DNA of 64,000 nucleotides from a virus. The notes beneath the pieces were generated by a model. The model was not told where the DNA came from, made no database searches, and saw nothing but the letters and a program-made list of their open reading frames with translations. The stretch lies in the IMG/VR virus record IMGVR_UViG_3300020183_000052, positions 1 through 64,000 of that record; one strand, written 5' to 3'. The position numbers and the translations under genes are program-made. This document shows, piece after piece, positions 13,401 to 24,700 of the stretch. The stretch's first letter is position 1. Each line of letters starts with the position of its first letter.

Positions 13401-15494
13401 CAAGTTGAAAAGACAGTTGAAACAGGGCTATATTTTGATAACCTTAAAGGCTCCGGCATAACGGGGATACTGCATCCAATAATGCACCCATTGGAAACAT
13501 TTAGGGGAATTGCCAAGTCTACCGCAGGCGAACCAGATGAGTTAACTGCAAAAAGAGTTGCCCTATCTTATCTAAGAGAATCTCTTAAGGATATATACGG
13601 CGGAGAAATATTGATAATAGGCAACGCAGACATAAGACCGTATGACCTTGTTTATTTGGCAGACGTTTACGAAAGAATGTATGGTATTTTTGAAGTAGAG
13701 CAGGTAGTTCATCACTTTACTCCGCAAATGGGATTTGTTACAGGAATTACTCCAAATGCTTTTGTATCCGTAAATGATCCATCACGATGGTTTGCGAGTT
13801 CCTGGATAGCATCTCGTTTCTCCGTGCAGGATTTAAGAAACAGCACTAGACTAATGATGGTTAGTGCATCAAATAATTCAATTATGACAACTACAGGAGA
13901 AGTTTCTGTAGATGCACTTTCCGAGGCATTGAGGACACAAATGACCGGAGCAACACAATACACTCACGGACACTCCGCCTTAGTTAGGGACATAGTAGCA
14001 AATCAAGCAGCTGAATCAATACCCGATGCAAAACAAAAAATGGAAGCCTTAATAAGGCAAAACACTGGCAAGCAGCATGGAGCAATGGGAGCTGCTATCT
14101 TTAGCGCATTCGTAATGCCGACGATCAGCGCTGCAGTAACTGCTACTGTAGGAGTTGCAACGGCTGGAAACCCACTTGCAATAGGCGCAACTGCTGCTGG
14201 TATGGCTTTAGTGTCAGACGGAATTTGGAATGGTTGGAAAAAGATTAGAGATAATGTTCTTGATCAACACGGATGTTATATTCAGTATTTAAATAAGAAT
14301 GGTCAACCTATGGATGCGGGTCTTTCGTTCAATCAAGGTATGGTTGTTGGAAGATACCATTCCAAAAAACTTCTTCCCGGGCTTCTTGCAACTAGATCAA
14401 ACGTGAGATCAGCCGAAGGTCATATGTATATTAGAACAGATGATATTATGAAAAATTTGGGGTGGAAAGAAAAAGAAATTGCAGACGTTGTTAGGCATAT
14501 AAGTTTAGAAAATGCAATTGTTCATTCTCAAATATTAAAATACTCTGGTATAAGTCCAGAAAAAACTACTTTAAATGAATCTTTTAAAGCAATAGTAAAA
14601 GTTACTCATGTTGTAGACGGAGATACTTTTGTTGTGCAAGATGTATTGTCTGGGTTTGCCGGAAATGATATAACATATAAGGTTAGACTTGAGGGTATTA
14701 ACACCTCAGAATTAAATAAGTTTAACACAGGAGAACTTTCTGATGGAACTAAGACAGCAATAATAAACGAAAATACTGCAGCTAGTAAAGCTAAAAAATA
14801 CACAGAAAATTCCGTAAAAGGAAAGCTTATTGTTTTAAGAATTAACCCAAGAAACCCGGCAAATATAATATCAGTAGAGGGGGCTTATGAGCCAGGGGCT
14901 GAGCAAAACACACCAGAAAATTACGCAAAAGCCTTTAAGGGATCTAATTATGTTGATAGTGAAGACAGATATATGGCTACAGTTTTTTCCGACGTTAGCT
15001 TAATAGAATATGAAAAATTGTACAATTCTGTAAAAGATCTTTTTTTACTAGAACTTGAGTCAGAATTTTCTATAGACTTAGTTGTTAGTACTAAATCAAA
15101 ATTTAAACAAAAGAAGTTTTTTCCCACATCTCCAATGTTTATTTATTTTGACAAAATGTACGACGCATTAAATGTTTTATCTGATATAAAAGAACATTTA
15201 GTTGTAACAAGTTCTTCAGATCCACTTTATAATTTGACAGAAGATCAAAAAAAACATTTTAATATTCTTATGAATTTAGCTATAACCGATTCTTTATACG
15301 AAAAAGCTTCAGAGTGGCCAATTGTAACATGGGACCAATACTATGACGATGGCTCCCCAATCACCTTAAACTGGCAACTAGTGACCAATGGGTTGGCAAA
15401 AATATACATGGATAGCTTAATCCTGCAAAAAAATAACTCATTAATAAGACCAGGTGCTGATGAGTCAGCAATCCTTGAAAGGGTGGAATACTAA
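4451..15494 (+). CDS. Giant baseplate hub-like protein (3680 aa) with C-terminal SNase-like domain, +1 at CGG
   Basis: ATG 4451 follows an AGGAAATT leader. The zero frame ends at 4894; a +1 shift at in-frame CGG (4820, codon 124) continues to 15494. The two protein parts join without gap or overlap, and the length (11044 minus 1) is a multiple of three. Around residues 1375-1410 a beta-rich stretch (GVRVHLRAGYG, then FNGIITEV) resembles gp27/late-control-D hub domains. Around 3055-3095 a GNADIRPYDLVYLAD block with later VVHHFTP resembles the hub domain that mates with the spike. A glycine-zipper hydrophobic segment lies near 2745-2780 and another near 3210-3250. From about 3375 a staphylococcal-nuclease-like fold begins (VVDGDTF, KVRLEGINTSE) with a long insertion before its last part. 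Role inferred: centre of the baseplate, possibly carrying a nuclease into the cell. Confidence 0.7.
4820..4823 (+). other. CGGA +1 frameshift site 2
   Basis: In-frame CGG after GCC GGA. Zero frame reads 24 more codons to a stop; the +1 frame continues for more than 3500 codons. A second CGG four bases upstream (4816) is out of frame. Confidence 0.9.
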
Positions 15495-15495
15495 T

Positions 15496-17762
15496 ATGTC
15501 TTCTGATATAAATTTTGACATAGATGATTTAGCAGATTCAAAATCTGCATCCCAAAAGATGACAGATTCATTTTACCCAAATGGGAAAGCCGTGTATACC
15601 AACACCACCCAATCAACGGAAGACAATCCTGCTAGAACCCTTACTTCGGCGGATCCCATAAGAATTTTACAAGGTGATGGAATATATAGAAATCCAGCTT
15701 TTGCTGTTAACGGATACATACAAAATGTTCAATCAGCAATGCATTCAATAATTGCAGTTTCTTCTGACATAGATGACAGCGTTAAGATACCAGATCCAGA
15801 AAATCCAGGGTCTTTTTTAACTGGCGCTAAAGCCAGGCAAGAAATAGCAAAACAGTCTTTGCTCAGCACAGGTTATGCACCAGGTGGTTTTGAATCTACG
15901 GTTAAAGCTATGATTAGTGCAACGACTGCAACAGCAGCAGGGAGCTCTGGTGCAGACGAAATTGGGACTGTAACCGATGGTAGCCGGAAACCCAATTCCT
16001 CACTCCGCAAAAGGTTATACACCATACACTGATCCAGGGGCAGAAATTTTTAATGGTGGTTCTAGAGCAATAGCTTTTGTAGATGAATTATCAGAACAAG
16101 AAAAAGAAGTTTATGCAACAAAACTAGCTCAGCTGCATAAAAAAGCAAACTTTGCTGGGTCAACTCTAGCGTCATTTTCAATAAATTTTAATCAAAACAA
16201 ATATGATACTACTGTAAATGGAAAAAAAGTAACTCTTAAACAAGATTTAAAAACATTAGGATTTGAAATTAATTCCTTTGGCGGATATAAATCAGATGGC
16301 ACATCTTACGGTCTTCAACCAATTGATGAAATTGGGACAGGAACAAGGCGGTGTTCATTTGTCAGCTGCTTTGATAGAGCTATTATTGCGCTTAACTGAC
16401 AAAATTTATATAAACGGATCACAAGGAACCCATAGGGGAATTATAGGAAGCAACTTTGGTGCGCTAACAAAAGACAATAATTCTGTATCAGATCATGCTT
16501 TCGGTAGAGCTTTTGACATACACCACATAGGAATGACAAAGAACGAAGCATTCAATCTTTCTAAAAAAAGTAAAAAAGAATATAAAGACGCTTTAGATCT
16601 TCTTTTGACTCATATGCAAAATCTTCCGGCAAGTCTTCACCCTGACCTTATTGTTATTAGTTCAGACTTAATAACTGATCTTGGAATTAACGAAAAAGGG
16701 TTAGAAGATTCAAATACGCAAATAAGAAAACAATTCCCAAATATAGCTAATCATGTTAATTTTGGTGCCGATACAAGCCATAGAAATCATATACATATAA
16801 GCTTTGGACCAATTAGAGCTGGTTCGTTTATTACCCCAGAAATATCAGTAGCAATATCTGGGAAATCTTACTCTGGTTTTTCGACAACAAGCTCCGAGAC
16901 AATAGAATTATTTAAAAAAATTCACAGGCAATCTGATAAACCTGATCCACTAACTTCGGGAGAAATTTATTTACTCTTAGTTAACCATGCAAACTTTGGA
17001 GAGGAAGCAGCTGCTTTGTTTTCTGCTATAACACACAGAGAATCTAGAGGAAACGTATGGTCAACTAACGATGATGGGGCGTTTGGTCTTTTCCAATTTA
17101 TGAGCAGAGCCAAATTAGATGGCGCTTCTCAGGGTGAAGATACCGTTGTTAGAATCTTAATTCCAAACGAAGATTCTATTCCATTTTGGAAATTTGCCTA
17201 TAAAAATTGGCAGGCAGAGGGTCTTGATAAAATGACAAAAATCCAAAGAACCAGATTTATGTACGATAAACAAAAAAACGACCCAACCAACAATGCCGGT
17301 AGAGGGTTCTTTGACGAAAGAGCTTTTATACCAATTAATCAAGCTCAAATGCTCAGAGCAAAGTTTAGTTTAGATGGACCGAAGAACAGAAATAGAAAAA
17401 TTACTTGGATTGGCGAAAGAACTAGCAATAGTATTGTGGGACCTTGGGGGGAAAGATTTCTTTACTTTGGCCCGCTATCTGGCGTGAGTTATAAAATAGC
17501 AAAAGATGTTTATGTTCAATATAGTGGTAATACAGAGCAAAAATTTATTGATTGGCTTATTCAGAAAATGCCAAAAGATTCAAGAAGCTTGAATCCAGAC
17601 CCTACAACTGGTAAAAGCATATTAGAATCTTGGATAGAAGGAAAAGAATATCCAGTACTATATAAAAGACAAGGTTTATGGGGCAAGAGTGATAAAAATC
17701 CAAACGGATGGCCAGAAATATATGTTGATAATAAATACCCAGAAAACCCAACACCAAATTAA
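15496..17762 (+). CDS. Tail lysin: M15-like peptidase plus lytic transglycosylase, two +1 shifts at CGG
   Basis: ATG 15496 follows the hub stop by one base. Two in-frame CGG codons (15985, codon 164; 16349, codon 285) move the frame 1 to 2 to 0; 2267 bases minus two gives 754 residues. Around residue 330 the SDHAFGRAFDIHH motif and around 427 HRNHIHISF are the zinc-binding and catalytic motifs of M15/VanY-type D,D-peptidases. Around 510-535 HRESRG followed by DGAFGLFQF matches the catalytic Glu and glycine-glutamine motif of SLT-type lytic transglycosylases. The protein would cut both peptide cross-links and glycan strands during entry. It lies between hub and spike genes, which fits a tail-tip lysin rather than a lysis enzyme; no holin is seen. 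The frameshifts fall before the M15 domain, so both enzymes need both shifts. Confidence 0.82.
15985..15988 (+). other. CGGA +1 frameshift site 3
   Basis: In-frame CGG after GGT AGC; the +1 frame continues AAC CCA ATT. Zero frame stops 16 codons later. Confidence 0.9.
16349..16352 (+). other. CGGT +1 frameshift site 4
   Basis: In-frame CGG (in the frame set by site 3) after ACA AGG; the +1 frame continues GTT CAT TTG into the M15 peptidase domain. Confidence 0.9.
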
Positions 17763-17771
17763 GGAGCTCCA

Positions 17772-18137
17772 ATGCCTAATAATTATCCAAAGTTTGATAA
17801 AAAAATAGATGATCAAATATCAAATCATAAATTTCAACAACCTAAAACGCGTGCAGCAACAATTATGGGCTATAATCAGAATAATCACACGGCAATGATT
17901 TTATTGGACGAAAGATACTCAAATAACATTGGCGACATGATGGCAAATGTACCTTGCCCATTTATATATGGAGTTCAAACAGTTGCCCCAACTCCTGGAA
18001 CCCGTTGCTATGTGTCCTTTAGAGATTCTGCGGAAAGAGAACCGTACATTATAAATTATTTTAATGATGGTAATTCTGGTTTTAAATTTATAGTTAACAA
18101 TTCTGTAGACACAGGAATACCAAGGTATATGGTTTAA
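17772..18137 (+). CDS. OB-fold baseplate spike-like protein
   Basis: A clear AAGGAG ribosome binding site precedes ATG 17772. The 121-residue product has a beta-rich pattern: an early segment on modified backbone surface (TIMGYNQNNHTAMILLDE), then PFIYGVQTVAPTPGTRCYVSF and EREPYIINYF. The glycine-rich turn followed by a V-x-F strand and a P-x-I strand is typical of the OB fold found at the N-terminus of gpV/gp5-type spike proteins. It is short for a complete spike, so the beta-helix part may be supplied by the next gene. Its place between hub/lysin and gp25-like genes supports a spike or hub-adaptor role. Confidence 0.55.
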   Translation: MPNNYPKFDKKIDDQISNHKFQQPKTRAATIMGYNQNNHTAMILLDERYSNNIGDMMANVPCPFIYGVQTVAPTPGTRCYVSFRDSAEREPYIINYFNDGNSGFKFIVNNSVDTGIPRYMV

Positions 18138-18140
18138 GTT

Positions 18141-18833
18141 ATGATTAATGAATACGATTCTGATTCTTCTGGTTTAAACGATTTATTTGATGAAAATTAT
18201 GAAATTAAAAGAAGAAAACAATTCTCTCATAGAGAAGTAGGTTTAAATCATCCAGATAATTCTTCTTTTATTAGAATAGCAGACGGTGGAGCAATTGAAA
18301 TTTTTAGTTGTCCAGGAGTCGGCATTGTTATAAATCCAGGAACTAGAAGCATATCTTTGTTTGCAGATAACATTAAATTTTATTGCAAAGACGATGATGG
18401 GCTAAGATGGAATTCTATGTCCTTTAATCCTGCTTCTGATGTCTATAATGAACCGGCGCTGATTAAAACAAATCAATTTGAAAACAACCCAGCTTTTTAT
18501 AATTCAATAAGATATTTAAACAATTTAGAAGAAATGGAACAGTCTGGTCCCAATATACCTGTTACTATAGGTGGAGAATATGGTTTCTCTAGGCCACAAA
18601 ATCCAGTTGAATCTCCCTTGGATGGGTCTGAGGAAAACTATTTTTCCCCAGAATTAGATACTTTAATAAAGAATTACGCTCAAAGTAATTCAGATATTAA
18701 AGTTCAAAAATTAATAGAGTTTCTAAAAAACGGATATTCTTTTAATGATTCTATACAAAAGTTAAACAATTTTGATTATAATAACAGTGAAAATTTAGAG
18801 AATTTTCCCTGGATTCATAATGATATGGAATAA
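18141..18833 (+). CDS. Baseplate/spike-associated protein, unknown fold
   Basis: ATG 18141 lies 3 bases after the previous stop, and the stop at 18833 is 2 bases before the gp25-like gene, so it is translated with the baseplate operon. The product is 230 residues. The central part (residues 35-95) alternates polar and hydrophobic residues (FIRIADGGAIEIF, GVGIVINPGTRSISLFADNI), a pattern seen in beta-helical spike shafts and in gp5-type domains. The C-terminal third is acidic and Asn-rich. A role in the spike tip or wedge is inferred from order only. Confidence 0.45.
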   Translation: MINEYDSDSSGLNDLFDENYEIKRRKQFSHREVGLNHPDNSSFIRIADGGAIEIFSCPGVGIVINPGTRSISLFADNIKFYCKDDDGLRWNSMSFNPASDVYNEPALIKTNQFENNPAFYNSIRYLNNLEEMEQSGPNIPVTIGGEYGFSRPQNPVESPLDGSEENYFSPELDTLIKNYAQSNSDIKVQKLIEFLKNGYSFNDSIQKLNNFDYNNSENLENFPWIHNDME

Positions 18834-18835
18834 AT

Positions 18836-19220
18836 ATGTCTGATTTATATTTTGATTTATCCGGAGATATAAAAGTGTCTCCGAATAATGATTTAGCGAT
18901 TGTGTCTGATTCTGCAGCAAAAGATGTTCAACAAATTTATATTAGATTAATGACTGAAACTGGAGATTTTCAAGCCTATCCACAATTGGGATGCGACCTA
19001 TCCATGCTATACGGCATGCCTCAAGCTATAGCAACTGGCGAAATAGGAAAAAGAATAGTAAGAGCGTCATTAGAAGACTCAACAAGGGGGCGGAATATTT
19101 GCCGGAAGAAATATATCCATTGAAGCAATTCCCACTTCTGCAACATCTATAAGATTTGACGTGCATATTTTGGATAATTCTGCGCAGCCGATAACTCTTT
19201 CTGTAACACAAGAACTTTAA
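18836..19220 (+). CDS. gp25/gpW-like baseplate wedge protein, +1 at CGG
   Basis: ATG 18836. The zero frame stops at 19123; a +1 shift at CGG 19091 (codon 86) restores the rest to TAA at 19220, for 127 residues (385 minus one). That is the normal size for this family, whose members nucleate the sheath-initiating wedge. The N-terminus (LYFDLSGDIKVSPNNDLAIV) and the central QIYIRLMTETGDFQAYPQLG match the gp25 pattern of a short beta sheet followed by a conserved turn. The restored C-terminus (SIEAIPTSATSIRFDVHI) supplies the last strands. Without the shift the fold would lack these. It sits directly before the J-like gene, as in P2- and T4-like baseplates. Confidence 0.85.
19091..19094 (+). other. 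CGGA +1 frameshift site 5
   Basis: In-frame CGG after AGG GGG; the +1 frame reads ATA TTT GCC GGA AGA. A second CGG at 19103 would also be in the old frame, but once the first shift has occurred it is out of frame. Confidence 0.85.
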
Positions 19221-19232
19221 ATAGGAGCAAAA

Positions 19233-20390
19233 ATGCCCATATCTTACAGTAAAACAAAAAGTCAAATTTTGAATCAAATGATGGAGTCTTTGAAAAAAAA
19301 TTCTCCCATAACTGCAGTACATCCAGGAGCCATAGCTAGAGCGTTTGCAGAAGCAGTCGCCGTTGAAGCAGGAGACTTATATCAAGCGCTCAAGTTTAGC
19401 ATAGATCAAACGAGTTTATCGACAGCAAAAGGCAGAGCGCTTGACCTCATAGGCGAACTTTATGCGGTAAGAAGAAGATCTATAGCGCAAGAAGCAGAGC
19501 AGGAGAGAGCAAGCTATAACATAGAATTCTATATATCTACACCTCAGGCATCAGACATAACCATAACCAAAGATGTTCTTGTTTTTAATGATGTAACATC
19601 TTTTTCAACGCAACAGTATGCATACAAATTAGTTGATAGTGTTACAATATTAGCTGGCACAACAAGGGTTTTTGGTAGGGTAGTTCCAAATTTTGAAGGG
19701 AATGATTTTACCGCTGCTGCCGGAACGCTTACAAAGCACAATCACGTTTCAATTGACGGAACTCTTGTATTCTGCATAAATCCAAAAGAGGTTCATTCAA
19801 TGATGAACATGGAATCAGACGATTTATACAGATTAAGAATAAGCAAATCTTTGAAAACATCTACTTATGGAACAAATGAATCCCTAAGACTAAATGCACT
19901 TGGATTACAGGGAGTTAGAGATGTGAGAGTAAGGGAATCTTCTTACGGTTTGGGATCTTGTGACATTATTATTGTTCCAGAATCTCAAAGAATAGATGGC
20001 GGTTTTGTCAGAACAATTCTTGAAAATCTTTCTACAAAAAAACCAGTAGGAATAAAATTAAATATTAGAATAGCAGATAGAGTGCCAGTTAATGTTGTTG
20101 GGAATATAATTATACCGAGTGGGCTTAGCCAAGCCGTTGCTGCTGCTGTTGAAACACAGGCGTCTTTGTTTGTAAAAAGATATTTGAACTCAATGACCAT
20201 AGGCAGCACTATTACATTTGGAGACTTAGAGTCACAAATAAGATCGTCTTCTGATTTTATTAAATCCGTAAACATATTAAGCGTTAGCGCAAATGGGCAA
20301 GAAATACCAAAAGGAACTTTTAGAATAAATTCTGATAAAGAATATATGATAGCAGGAACGGTTTCTATTTTTTCTGTTATAATATCTTAA
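19233..20390 (+). CDS. Baseplate J-like wedge protein
   Basis: ATG 19233 follows an AGGAGC ribosome binding site. The 385-residue product begins with an N-terminal helical part containing HPGAIARAFAEAVAVE and AKGRALDLIGELYAVRR, which corresponds to the conserved 'kG..LD..g' region of phage J/gp6-like baseplate proteins. It continues as a beta-rich domain. This protein forms the wedge ring around the hub. The gp25-like, J-like, I-like gene order (18.8-26.4 kb) is the classic one. No in-frame CGG. Confidence 0.85.
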   Translation: MPISYSKTKSQILNQMMESLKKNSPITAVHPGAIARAFAEAVAVEAGDLYQALKFSIDQTSLSTAKGRALDLIGELYAVRRRSIAQEAEQERASYNIEFYISTPQASDITITKDVLVFNDVTSFSTQQYAYKLVDSVTILAGTTRVFGRVVPNFEGNDFTAAAGTLTKHNHVSIDGTLVFCINPKEVHSMMNMESDDLYRLRISKSLKTSTYGTNESLRLNALGLQGVRDVRVRESSYGLGSCDIIIVPESQRIDGGFVRTILENLSTKKPVGIKLNIRIADRVPVNVVGNIIIPSGLSQAVAAAVETQASLFVKRYLNSMTIGSTITFGDLESQIRSSSDFIKSVNILSVSANGQEIPKGTFRINSDKEYMIAGTVSIFSVIIS

Positions 20391-20412
20391 TATTTTTTTA
20401 AAGGAAGTTATA

Positions 20413-21693
20413 ATGGCAGAAAAAATGTACTTAATCACTAAAACTCAAATAGTCAAGGCCAGTAATATGGCTAACGCTCGTTCAATTACTGACGGTGGAA
20501 AAGATGTTGCAGGAAATATGCTTGCAGATTCGACTAGTGTAAAAGAAGTCTCTGCAAGGGAAGCTCTGAAGTACTTTAGTGTTGTAGATGAAGATGATTT
20601 TATTTACAGTGATTATTCAGAAGTTTTAGAAAAAGATGACAACGATTTCGATTTATCCTCCAGCTCCACAACGCTAGATTCTATGGGTGTTCACACTTCT
20701 ACTGTAGATTTTTTAAGATCCGAAAACAAAAGATTGGCACGCCTTGTTGATAAGTATAAAAACATAAGACAAGAAGCCTCAAATATGGTTTATCAAGCTG
20801 CATATGATTCTTTTAGTGCGTTTAATTTATCAAAGATTCCAAAGCCAAACTTGAATCAATCTTTTGGCTTGCCAGAAACAGCAGTTGCCGTCTTGTCAGA
20901 TTGGCAGTTGGGGAAGCTAACTCCTGATTATAATTCGGAAGTTTTAGAGAAAAGAATAGAAATTTACGCTGACAAACTGCTAGAAATTGCTGAGATTCAA
21001 AGAGCTCATCATCCAGTGAATAATCTACATGTTTGGATCCTTGGGGACATTGTTGAGGGCGAAGAAATATTTCCAGGGCAAAGTCATTTAATTGACTCTG
21101 GAATTTATCGTCAGGTTGGAGTTAATGGTCCAAGAATTTTAAGTACGTTCTTCCAAAAAATGTTGGCAAGTTTTCAGCATGTACACGTTACTGCGGTTAT
21201 AGGAAATCATGGTGCCGTAGGTGGCAGAGCTCGTAAGCAACACGATCCAGAAACAAATATGGATAGGCTGCTTTACAAAATATGTCAGCTCATTTTTGAG
21301 TCTGAAGATCGCATAAGTTTCAATATTCCTGAAGGCAAGGGGGAAAGAAACTGGTATGCAGTTGACTACATTGGTGATTATGGAACTTTATTGATTCATG
21401 GTGACCAAATGCCGTCGCCAAGTTTAGTAAACAGTTACTATAAGAAAATAATGGGCTGGAAAGATGGTGCGATTCCAGAAAGATTTGATGATGTTTTCAT
21501 GGGTCATTATCATCAGCAATTTAAGATGACAATAGGTAGCACAATTTTGAGGGTTTCTGGATCGCCAGAAAGCTACAATACATATGCGCAGGAATATTTT
21601 CACTCAATGAGTAGACCTTGCCAGCATCTAATGTTTGTTCATCCAAATAAAGGTGTTACTTCGGAGTATTCAATATGGCTTGATGAAGTGTAG
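20413..21693 (+). CDS. Calcineurin-like metallophosphoesterase with added N-terminal domain
   Basis: AAAGGAAG precedes ATG 20413. Residues 1-60 form a small domain similar to the free-standing 63-residue protein at 49118. Residues about 90-130 are coiled coil. From about 155 come the metal-binding motifs of metallophosphoesterases in order: SDWQLGK, GDIVEGEE, GNHGAVGG, HGDQ and GHYHQQ. All five expected blocks are present, so it should be active as a phosphodiesterase or nuclease; the substrate is unknown. It stands inside the baseplate gene run, which is an odd place for a DNA-processing enzyme. Confidence 0.85.
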   Translation: MAEKMYLITKTQIVKASNMANARSITDGGKDVAGNMLADSTSVKEVSAREALKYFSVVDEDDFIYSDYSEVLEKDDNDFDLSSSSTTLDSMGVHTSTVDFLRSENKRLARLVDKYKNIRQEASNMVYQAAYDSFSAFNLSKIPKPNLNQSFGLPETAVAVLSDWQLGKLTPDYNSEVLEKRIEIYADKLLEIAEIQRAHHPVNNLHVWILGDIVEGEEIFPGQSHLIDSGIYRQVGVNGPRILSTFFQKMLASFQHVHVTAVIGNHGAVGGRARKQHDPETNMDRLLYKICQLIFESEDRISFNIPEGKGERNWYAVDYIGDYGTLLIHGDQMPSPSLVNSYYKKIMGWKDGAIPERFDDVFMGHYHQQFKMTIGSTILRVSGSPESYNTYAQEYFHSMSRPCQHLMFVHPNKGVTSEYSIWLDEV

Positions 21694-21709
21694 GAGAGTC
21701 AAGTAGTAA

Positions 21710-24700
21710 ATGAGAACTTATTTTTTAGCTTTAAGAAACGAAGATTTTTCCATTGCAGGAAACAAATGGACTAGTTCTTCTATAGACCTGTATGCCAATA
21801 AGTTTTACACCAATTACTCAACAAAAAAATCTCCTTATGGAAATAATTTATTAGACAATTTTACTTTTACTGGACTTTCTGCAAAAAACAATGCAACACC
21901 GACGATCAGTAAAGCCATTACAGTTACTGATTATGGCGAAATAATTCAAGACGAAGATTATGGTCAGTATTATGTTTTTGATTATGATGCTTTAGAAGAC
22001 GAATATTTTTTCTATTCAACTACGAATAGTTCAACTCCTTATAGAGTTATCGCACCGACATTTTTTGATTCTTTGTATAGATTTGTAGATACTTCAAGTA
22101 GCATAGACATAATCCGGTTATAAACATGCGTTCACAAATCTTCCGGGTACAGAAAATCCAAAACTTTCTATTAAAATTACGTCTAATGAGATAAATAGTG
22201 CAATTGATTCAGACTGGAGAGAAATAGCAAGCGTTGAGCAAAACGTTACTGTTTTGTTTTTAAGGAATGTATCTAGGTATTGTAAATTTGAAGTTACTTT
22301 TGAATCAGAATCAGACTTATCAGAGTCTTTGTTTTTGCTTCTTGTGCAGGTAAACATTGAGGACATCACCGTTCCTGTAATAACAGATCACACAAGAAGT
22401 ATTTTATCAAGGTTTCCTGGATGGACAAAAATATATGCAGATTCAATAGAGAAAACTACACCAGACCTAGCTACACCAGGCACTGTTGCTGGTAAATTTT
22501 TTAACTCATTAATAGCAGAACCGCTCGATGACATCGATGCGATGGTTTCCAACATTGAACTAAACTCCTATATATCATCTGCGGATCTAAATGAAATAGC
22601 TTGGGCGTATGTAAGTTTACCGGTTGCAGCAGGTTTTGTTAAAGTTTATGGTAATGGAGTTGAACTATCTCGAGTAAGTTCTCAATCTGAACTGCTACAG
22701 CACACTGAAAATGAGTTTGTTTTTTATTATAATCATTTAACATCTGAGTTGTTTACCGTAAGAAAATATACGACTCTTTATGTTGACACTCAATCTCATA
22801 ATCAGATTCCAATACAGGCATTTAACAGTTTTGATGAATTTGGTCTAAAGGTTGGTCTTCAGAGATTGTATCTTGAGAGTAATGAAAGATTTAGATCAAG
22901 AATATTAGACGTATATTTTAACCCACCAGATATAAATGTTGAAGGATTAAAAAGAACACTAAGAAGAGAGTTGGATATTTGGAGCGCTTATAACGCTACT
23001 CCAAATTCAAATTATCCAGGAGCGACTCCTGAAGTTTTAGAAATATCAGACTTGATTCAAGACGAAAAATATTTCACAAGCGAAGGAAATCCTAAAAAAA
23101 GTTTCTTTGATTTAGTAGAGGATTTAAATAAAAGATTTCCCTCTAATTATGGATACATAAAATGGAATGAAGCATACTGGGATTATGCAGGATTAAAAAA
23201 CGAAGGTGTTTCTAGAATTCCTCAATATGCAGACGCAACACCTATAGCAACAGCTTCTTATCAATACGGCATTGGAGATTTTGACGATGCAAAGATTATT
23301 TTAGATTATATTTCTCCAGAAACACAAAAATATACATTTTCTCTAAGGGCTCACGGATATAAATATGATTCCTACTCAGAGGACAATTATGAGCCAATTC
23401 AATTTGCTTATGACAGCTATGTGTCATATGTCGAAGGCTATTACGATCATCAGTATGCAACTATTGATTATGAGATTTACCTAAAGCTAAATGCACATGG
23501 GTATATTCCGGCAAATACAGTTTACAAAGCAGTTGCCCAACATTACGTAAGAAATACACATGGCCCAGATTCTTCTTCTTCTCCAGAATTTATAATCAAA
23601 GACCTGTTTACTGCTTCAAATCTTTCATCAAATGAATTTGTTTTTTATTCAACGGATGCATCAGCAACTCCTTATCGAAATAATATTAGCCCATCAGCAA
23701 CTGAGTCGTATTTATTGACACAGATTCCCCTTTTTGCAGTACAGGAAGCAACAATTAAATATATTCTTTCTAAAAACAGTTTTGGAAACACTGGAAGCCA
23801 TGCTTGGGTCGGATTTTCTTCGGGACCTGTTGCATCTGCAAGCTCCGATACCGTAGTAAAGTCTTTTACAGGGGCAACTTACGCATCCGCACAAATAAAA
23901 ATAAATTCAAATATATACGATGCATTAAAATACAGAACTGTTATAACTCCAAAAGTTAGAAGCCATGGAGAATACACTATAATCAACAAGCCAACAGTTT
24001 CTCATAAAAAATCCTCTATTGTTATAACTCCATCGGATATATTGAGAAACTTTGCAATTCCTGTTGGTGTTTCTCCGCAATATGTTCATATAGAAAATAT
24101 AGTTGTTGGTTCCTATGAACTTGCTCCTGGTCTTGATGTAAATAATTTCTATGGTGGAATAGCCCTAAATAAGGATCTGGATGTAAATACATTTGTTGGA
24201 TCATCTCCCAACATTTACATTTCTTATATAAATCCTAACTTTTCAACACCAGATCAACACGAATCGTATGCAGACACAGTTGGTTCAACTGTTAACTATT
24301 ATTTTACAAAAGCAAAGTTCCCGTACAATTCAACACCAGATTATATAGTCTTTAGCTCAAACGACGGTGAGCATTATCCTTTTAGCTACCCAATATGGGA
24401 GCAGTTCAGCGCAGACTCAATTAACGAGTATGATTTTTATTTGTCAGAAAATGGAGTGGTCCATGCATCTCCAAATACAAATAAAGATTTGTTAGATTCA
24501 AGAAATGTTAATGTTATAAATTGGTTTGACCTAGAAAGAGAAGACTTTGGACTAGAAGCCTATGCAGAATCGCAACAACTATACTTTACTGGAGTTGAAC
24601 CAATACACGAATATGATGAAGTCGAAATATGGACTAACTATAACTTTATAGACAATGAAAACATTGTAAACACTAACATACTAAATGATAACGTTTCTCT

